NCBI GenBank assembly: GCA_002441585.1
Contig: DJWS01000008.1
Coordinates: 33,143 to 97,142 of the forward strand
Direction of reading: 5' to 3'
Length of the DNA: 64,000 bases
Source of the DNA: Candidatus Saccharibacteria bacterium UBA6224
GTDB taxonomy: Bacteria > Patescibacteriota > Saccharimonadia > Saccharimonadales > UBA4665
The notes beneath the pieces are model-generated. The model searched no databases and had not been told where the DNA came from. It worked only from the letters and a program-made list of their open reading frames with translations. Each line of letters starts with the position of its first letter. Position 1 is the stretch's first letter. Position numbers and translations under genes: made by a program. Below are positions 59,293-64,000 of this stretch, in pieces.

Positions 59293-59927
59293 TTATCAAT
59301 TGACCGATTGCGTCGTCGAAATTTTGAAGTTATCGCGGAACGGACGCGCGGGTCCTTGAAGGCATGGTATAGCGTCGGCACCAAGAATAGCAGGACTATT
59401 CCGATCAGCACCGGCTCGATGTAGTGTTCGATGCCCGGGATGCGGCTACCGATGTAATAGCCTGATAGTGTGACGACCACTGTCCAGGCGATATCACCGA
59501 TCGCATCATAAATCATGAACTGTTTGAGGGGCATGTTTCCAGCACCGGCAGTCACTGGCGCGAAGGTGCGGACAATAGGTACGAAGTGTGCTATCAGCAT
59601 GGTCTTACTGCCGTATTTCTCATAAAACTTCTCGGCACGCATGATGTAATCGTGTCGAAAAACCAGGCTATCTTTCTTGAATAGCTTCGGCCCTAAGCGG
59701 TTCCCGATATGATAGCCGATATTGTCGCCCAAAATGGCAGAAACGGCAATCACGACCATCACTTCTGGCAACGAAAAATAGCCTCCCGCCGCCGCCAGTA
59801 TGCCGGCCGAGAACAGCAGGGTATCGCCAGGGAAAAGGAAGCCGACCATCATGCCCGACTCGGCAAAGATAATCAGGGCTATCAGCAGCAAGCCGCCGGA
59901 TTGAAGGATGGTATTTACATCAAGCAT
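59289..59927 (-). CDS. DedA family membrane protein
   Basis: A 212-residue protein of the DedA/SNARE-associated family, implicated in undecaprenyl-phosphate or lipid flipping. Signatures: LIIFAESGMMVGFLFPGDTL, ILGDNIGYHIGNRLG, HFVPIVRTFAPVTAGAGNMP, then three more helices and a basic tail. Full length. Convergent with uvrA; the two stop codons lie on the same CTAG palindrome (59289-59292). Confidence 0.93.
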   Translation of the reverse strand: MLDVNTILQSGGLLLIALIIFAESGMMVGFLFPGDTLLFSAGILAAAGGYFSLPEVMVVIAVSAILGDNIGYHIGNRLGPKLFKKDSLVFRHDYIMRAEKFYEKYGSKTMLIAHFVPIVRTFAPVTAGAGNMPLKQFMIYDAIGDIAWTVVVTLSGYYIGSRIPGIEHYIEPVLIGIVLLFLVPTLYHAFKDPRVRSAITSKFRRRNRSIDN

Positions 59928-60018
59928 CGTTAGACTTAAGCCTATATGGTTTTGTCGTCAGCGTCCAGTCCCGGATGATGCTATACTAGTATCTGATAAC
60001 GTGACAGGAGGGAACAGA

Positions 60019-60765
60019 ATGTCTCAAGATACTATTAGTCTCACCGTCGAGCCACGAGAAGTTACCGGTAAGGCAGTCAAGCACCTGCGCCGTAGCGGCA
60101 TCGTGCCAGGGGTCATTCACGACCATGGCAAGGAGTCGGTCAATGTCCAGAGTGACTACAACAAGATCATGAAGGTCTACCGCGAGGCCGGTCGACACCA
60201 TCCGGTTGAACTCACCGCCGGGGGCAAGAAATATTTAGCCATCATCAAGAAGGCGACTTTCGAGCCCAAGAAGAATCAGCTCAGTCACGTCGTGTTCAAT
60301 GCCGTGGATGCCAAGCAGAAGGTCGAGGCAGCCATTCCGGTACGTCCGAAATATGACGAAGATAACGAGTCGAGCCCGGCCGAGCGCACTGGCCTTATCG
60401 TATTGGCCAACCTCGACGAGGTATTAGTCGAAGCGGTGCCAAGCAAACTGCCCGATGCGCTTTACTACGATGCCGAAAAGCTAGTCGAAGTGGGCGATCA
60501 TCTGACGGTTGCCGACCTGATCGTACCCGAAGGTGTCGAGGTTAAGGCCGAGCCCGAACACGCCATTGCGACCGTTTACGAGCCAAGCGCGATTGCTGCT
60601 GCTAACGATGATGCCGGTGGAGATGCCGCAGCCGAAGATGCCGCGGATGTCGAATCCGAGCACGAAAGCACTGCCGAAGAGGGAACTCAGGCCGATGAGA
60701 TTCGACCAGGTGGTAAAGAACAAAAAGAGAGCAAAGACGAAGGGCGCAACCCCGAAAAACAATAG
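60019..60765 (+). CDS. rplY: 50S ribosomal protein bL25 (CTC/TL5 form)
   Basis: A 248-residue protein that binds 5S rRNA. L25 domain with ISLTVEPREVTGKAVKHLRR and GIVPGVIH, then the TL5/CTC beta domain (EAVPSKLPDAL, VGDHLTVADL), and a 50-residue Glu/Asp-rich tail. The ATG at 60019 follows a strong AGGAGGG. The acidic tail is typical of long L25 forms. A terminator follows. Confidence 0.94.
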   Translation: MSQDTISLTVEPREVTGKAVKHLRRSGIVPGVIHDHGKESVNVQSDYNKIMKVYREAGRHHPVELTAGGKKYLAIIKKATFEPKKNQLSHVVFNAVDAKQKVEAAIPVRPKYDEDNESSPAERTGLIVLANLDEVLVEAVPSKLPDALYYDAEKLVEVGDHLTVADLIVPEGVEVKAEPEHAIATVYEPSAIAAANDDAGGDAAAEDAADVESEHESTAEEGTQADEIRPGGKEQKESKDEGRNPEKQ

Positions 60766-60785
60766 CTCGACGCATTCACGTCAAA

Positions 60786-60816
60786 ACGGGCCCCGAGAGG
60801 GCCCGTTCTGTTTTTT
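60786..60816. terminator. Bidirectional terminator between rplY and the ABC exporter gene
   Basis: ACGGGCCC (60786-60793) pairs with GGGCCCGT (60799-60806) around CGAGA, then TCTGTTTTTT; the other strand has a shorter T run. Confidence 0.88.
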
Positions 60817-60821
60817 AGTCC

Positions 60822-62603
60822 CTATTCCTCGATGAATCCGCCGCTTTGGTGGGCCCACAGCTTGGCGTAGACACCCTTCTTTTTAAGCAGGGTTTTATGT
60901 GAACCTTCTTCGACGATTTTGCCGTTGTCGAGGACGATGATGCGATCCATATGTTGGATAGTGCTGAGTCGGTGGGCGATGACGATGGTGGTGCGGCCTT
61001 CCATCAATTTCCACAAGGCGTCCTGAATGAGCACCTCGCTTTCGCTGTCTAGTGCCGAGGTCGCTTCGTCGAGCACCAGTATAGGGGCATCCTTGAGCAT
61101 CGCCCGGGCGATGGCGACACGTTGGCGTTGACCGCCACTAAGCTTGACGCCGCGTTCTCCCACCAGAGTTTCGTAGCTGCTTGGTAGCTGGCTGACAAAT
61201 TCATGCGCATGCGCATGCTTGGCCACCCGTTCGATGTCAGTTTGATTAGCCAGGGGGTCCCCGTAGCCAATGTTTTCGGCAATCGAGCGGTGGAACAACA
61301 ATGGCTCCTGGGGGACATAGGCCAGTTTGGCATGCAGGTCGTCCTGGGTTATGGCGCGTGTGTTCTGGCCATCTATGCGGATTTCACCCGATTGGACGTC
61401 AGAAAATCGCAACAGCAGGCGGGTAAAGCTGGTCTTGCCGGAACCAGAATGGCCGACCAAACCGATTTTCTCTCCCTCCTCGATTTTGATACTGAGCTTA
61501 TCGAAAATAGGTTCATTAGCACCATTATGTACGAAAGTCACATTATCGAACTCGATGACGCCACGCTCGATTCGGCTGGGCTCGGGGTTCTCTGGATCTT
61601 GGACTGCCGGAGTCTGCCCAAGTATGGCAACCATGTCGGTTGCATCACCAAAAGCGCGGTTATAGTTGCGCAAGCTGTTGTTGCCGAACGTGAATAGTTG
61701 TTCGACGACACTTGCGGTGTAGCTCAATATCAAGAACACCGTAGCTACGTTGGCTCGGAAGAACATGACCGACACGACAGCCATGACAAGTGAGCTGGCT
61801 GATATGGTACGAGTCAACATGCCCAGCGCGTTCATTTGTCTTTGGTGTAGTCGGGCCATGTCCATCAGGGCGGAGTGGGTGGTGTTGGTTGCCTTGCGAA
61901 ACCGGACGCGTTCGTATTGACCACGAGCAAAACTTTTGACGGCCATAGCATTGGTGATAGCATCCGCCAGAAAACCAGTCTGCTTGCTTTCGGTAGAGGC
62001 GTATTTGGTGCCGACCCGTCGGACGGGTTTCGATATTTTGAAAGCAATCGTCAAAAAGATAAGTACATAGATGACTAAAGACAACACGAAAAGCGGTGCC
62101 CGCGGCAGTAATATTATGATGACGATGATGATGCCGGCAATCATCGGATAGACCTGGAAGACCGTCGTGTCGGCGATACGGACGTAACTACCAAGCAGCT
62201 TGTTGGTCTGTGAAACCAGCGAGCCGGTGAAATTGTTGGCGTGGAAGTCGGCCGTCTCATTCAGCATGTGGTCGAAGACCTCTTCGGCCATATCTCGTTG
62301 CATGTTGGCCTCCAGACGCCACATGAAGTGATCGACGATACGCCACATCAATATCCCGCTCAGCACCAGGACGATATAGCTGATCAGTGATGACCCAAAA
62401 CTATCCCACAACTGGTTGGATTGGTAGTCGTGCGAAGCTAGACGACTTAGGACATCGGCCAGAATCAAGGCTGGCAGATAGCCGTTGACCAAGACTGTTA
62501 TGGGCAAGCTTACGCCCAGCGCTATGACATATCGTGGATAGCGCAGCACGCGGCGCCAATAAAAGGACGCGACTAGATTGGATTTGGCCGGATGTTTGTT
62601 CAT
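60822..62603 (-). CDS. ABC exporter, fused membrane and ATPase domains (MsbA/MDR-like)
   Basis: A 593-residue half-transporter. Six membrane helices in the first 320 residues, then an ATPase with Walker A GHSGSGKTSF, Q loop YVPQEP, signature LSGGQRQRVAIARAM, Walker B ILVLDEATSALDSE, and H loop IAHRLST. It should work as a homodimer exporting lipids, peptides or drugs; the substrate is unknown. The ATG at 62603 follows GCAGGAGGCGAGG. Confidence 0.94.
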   Translation of the reverse strand: MNKHPAKSNLVASFYWRRVLRYPRYVIALGVSLPITVLVNGYLPALILADVLSRLASHDYQSNQLWDSFGSSLISYIVLVLSGILMWRIVDHFMWRLEANMQRDMAEEVFDHMLNETADFHANNFTGSLVSQTNKLLGSYVRIADTTVFQVYPMIAGIIIVIIILLPRAPLFVLSLVIYVLIFLTIAFKISKPVRRVGTKYASTESKQTGFLADAITNAMAVKSFARGQYERVRFRKATNTTHSALMDMARLHQRQMNALGMLTRTISASSLVMAVVSVMFFRANVATVFLILSYTASVVEQLFTFGNNSLRNYNRAFGDATDMVAILGQTPAVQDPENPEPSRIERGVIEFDNVTFVHNGANEPIFDKLSIKIEEGEKIGLVGHSGSGKTSFTRLLLRFSDVQSGEIRIDGQNTRAITQDDLHAKLAYVPQEPLLFHRSIAENIGYGDPLANQTDIERVAKHAHAHEFVSQLPSSYETLVGERGVKLSGGQRQRVAIARAMLKDAPILVLDEATSALDSESEVLIQDALWKLMEGRTTIVIAHRLSTIQHMDRIIVLDNGKIVEEGSHKTLLKKKGVYAKLWAHQSGGFIEE

Positions 62604-62838
62604 GATACCTCGCCTCCTGCGAAGTCTATTGATTGAGAGGTCGTTGAAATTTTTGAGTTAAAATTTATGGTTACGGGAGAATGTTAGCGAGTCGCGGTCA
62701 CGACGATACCAAACACAGATCGTATTGTGATTTTCATGGTTCTTTCGCCGCTCCAGCTTAATTGCTAAATAATACCCCGTATCATATACTGTCGTAGTAA
62801 AGAACGCAACCATTTTACAGGTTGCGAACCTACGCCAC
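62604..62838. other. Divergent intergenic region
   Basis: It contains start signals for the exporter gene on the minus strand and a TATACT (about 62784-62790) for the plus-strand gene. A perfect seven-pair hairpin, CGCAACC with GGTTGCG around ATTTTACA (about 62804-62825), lies just before the next ATG. No RNA gene or ORF is supported. Confidence 0.4.
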
Positions 62839-64000
62839 ATGGAACATGACAGGTTTAAGCCTCCAGCCAAGGAGGCGACTAACACGTTTGAGGGCGATGA
62901 CGACGACTCAAGCGCCAAGAAAAAGAAGCAGCGAGCGAAAGACATTGCTCGATTTCTTGCCGCCCAGAATATCGATAAACCCCAAGCAGTCAATGCTCCG
63001 CCGAAGGAGGAACGTTCTATATGGCAGAAGCTGACGGGTCAGTCGGCCGAAGAAGACAAACCGCGAGAATTGGACGATGAGGCGGATCAGGATAAAACCG
63101 ACGAAGCAATTGATAAAAACGACCAGCTTGAGGCGGACCGCCCTGTCGATGAGCTGTCGGAGCAGGAGCAAATCGTTACGGCTGAGGCCTACGTAGAGGA
63201 GCGTCTGCATGAGCTGGCCGATGAAGAACTTTCAGCGGCAGAACGCGACGAGGCTATGCCGGAGGCCCACAATGCAGCGGTGGCGTTCCTGGCGACATTA
63301 CGCGAGCGTTTGGCTCGCGCGGCTGACGGGGAGGCGTCAGTCGAAGAGGTCATCGAAAGCTCATACGAAGAAGTCGTTGGTGCTTCGAGGCCGGCGGTCG
63401 GCACTGAAATGCCTATAGAATTGACGCACGAAGCGACGATCCCGCTTGGAGACAACGCGGCAAATATTCCACCCCCGCCCAGTACACCCAGGCGTTCGAC
63501 ACCGAATCCCGAAGATCCACGACGTCGTCACCAAGAAGCCGACGCAGGTGGAGCCACGGCCCCGGAGGTTCTATCGACAGCAGCTAACATGGCTGCTGCT
63601 GGCGAGCGCACGATTCCCATCGAAGAAGCAATGTATTTTGAGCGGCGAGCACAACAGCGGGGACTGCTAGTCGGGGGCATCGTCGGCTATCTGATTGGAC
63701 GCCGGCGGGGTCGGATTAAGACCGAGAAACGCATGGCTCGGGTGCAACAACAGCTTGAGAAGCAAGTTGTTGAAGTCCAGCAACAAGTCATAAGAAAAGA
63801 AGCCGAGCTTGAGCGGACGGTCAATTCTCATCGACGCGAAACGTACGCTTCTGAGCAGGCATATAAGGCTGAACGGTTAAACGAAGCGAGGCAAAGTCCG
63901 GCGTCACAGGAAATCCACATAGACAGACCTAAGACCAGAGCTGAACATACTGCTACGGCTTCTGCTGCTGCCAACGTGCCCTCCATCGAACGTCAGGGTC
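62839..64000 (+). CDS. Large acidic, low-complexity protein with Gly-zipper segment, partial (runs off right edge)
   Basis: An uninterrupted frame of 387 codons from ATG 62839 to the window end. The first 260 residues are charged and Glu/Ala-rich with likely disordered linkers (a Pro-rich PPPPSTPRRSTP). A short Gly-zipper hydrophobic stretch, GLLVGGIVGYLIGRRRGR, lies near 285-300, followed by a Gln/Glu-rich coiled coil. It looks like a membrane-associated or self-assembling structural protein. Unknown family; the C-terminus is not visible. Confidence 0.72.
   Translation, partial: MEHDRFKPPAKEATNTFEGDDDDSSAKKKKQRAKDIARFLAAQNIDKPQAVNAPPKEERSIWQKLTGQSAEEDKPRELDDEADQDKTDEAIDKNDQLEADRPVDELSEQEQIVTAEAYVEERLHELADEELSAAERDEAMPEAHNAAVAFLATLRERLARAADGEASVEEVIESSYEEVVGASRPAVGTEMPIELTHEATIPLGDNAANIPPPPSTPRRSTPNPEDPRRRHQEADAGGATAPEVLSTAANMAAAGERTIPIEEAMYFERRAQQRGLLVGGIVGYLIGRRRGRIKTEKRMARVQQQLEKQVVEVQQQVIRKEAELERTVNSHRRETYASEQAYKAERLNEARQSPASQEIHIDRPKTRAEHTATASAAANVPSIERQG

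Noticed and set aside
1..64000. UGA read as glycine or tryptophan (alternative code)
   Set aside because: Several conserved genes end at TGA at the expected length (helicase, ABC permease), and no conserved frame is interrupted by TGA.
1..64000. CRISPR array, prophage or insertion sequence
   Set aside because: No regularly spaced repeats, cas genes, transposase or integrase were seen. Tail-fibre-like and baseplate-J-like proteins occur singly with membrane anchors, not in a phage module.

Overview
The window reads as chromosomal DNA of a Patescibacteria/CPR bacterium, most likely a Candidatus Saccharibacteria (TM7) relative. The reasons are the compact gene order, short versions of housekeeping enzymes (AlaRS of 629 residues, MetRS of 477), many secreted proteins and peptidoglycan hydrolases, CPR-style baseplate-J-like and tail-fibre-like surface proteins, and many leaderless genes (a -10 box 6-9 nt before the start codon). 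UGA is used as a stop, which argues against the Gracilibacteria/Absconditabacteria code. The assignment is inference; no 16S gene is present.

Layout. 0-5 kb: two paralogous receiver-only response regulators, an attenuated two-gene operon pairing a LuxI-like acyltransferase with a ThiF-like E1 protein, and a large membrane histidine kinase. 4.9-5.5 kb: an orphan small RNA gene and tRNA-Glu, followed by partial copies of the tRNA 3' end. 5.5-14.5 kb: glycolysis (pyk, pgk, tpiA), PcrA/UvrD helicase, an Rpf-like protein, ksgA. 14.5-15 kb: tmRNA. 15-18.6 kb: small regulators and a two-component system. 18.8-23.2 kb: secreted GH25-like enzyme, ABC-2 exporter, RRM protein, trehalase. 23.2-27.7 kb: tRNA-Val, a possible Met-rich leader ORF, metG, tatD, two small unknowns, cysteine desulfurase.

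27.7-34.1 kb holds the most unusual system: an operon in F-type ATP synthase order (X-b-delta-alpha-gamma-beta-epsilon). The positions of subunits a and c are taken by one secreted protein whose C-terminus resembles a subunit c hairpin but lacks the proton-binding carboxylate. The F1 catalytic residues are kept. 34.1-41.1 kb is a surface-protein island: a trimeric-fibre-like adhesin, three secreted proteins sharing a C-terminal module or at least its PAGxY/TF end, a DUF916-like membrane protein and a PKD protein, together resembling a WxL-type display system.

41-54 kb: mnmA, alaS, an FtsA-like protein with a baseplate-J-like partner, ruvX, mltG, a LysM-CHAP hydrolase behind a structured leader, obgE and exonuclease I. 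54-64 kb: small membrane proteins, two unknown proteins, uvrA, dedA, rplY, an ABC exporter and a large low-complexity protein cut by the window end.

How it fits together: a reduced, fermentative organism with glycolysis and trehalose use, a wall-remodelling set (Rpf-like, GH25-like, MltG, CHAP) suited to a surface-attached life, and a rotary-type ATPase that may not translocate protons. No insertion sequence, prophage or CRISPR array was seen.
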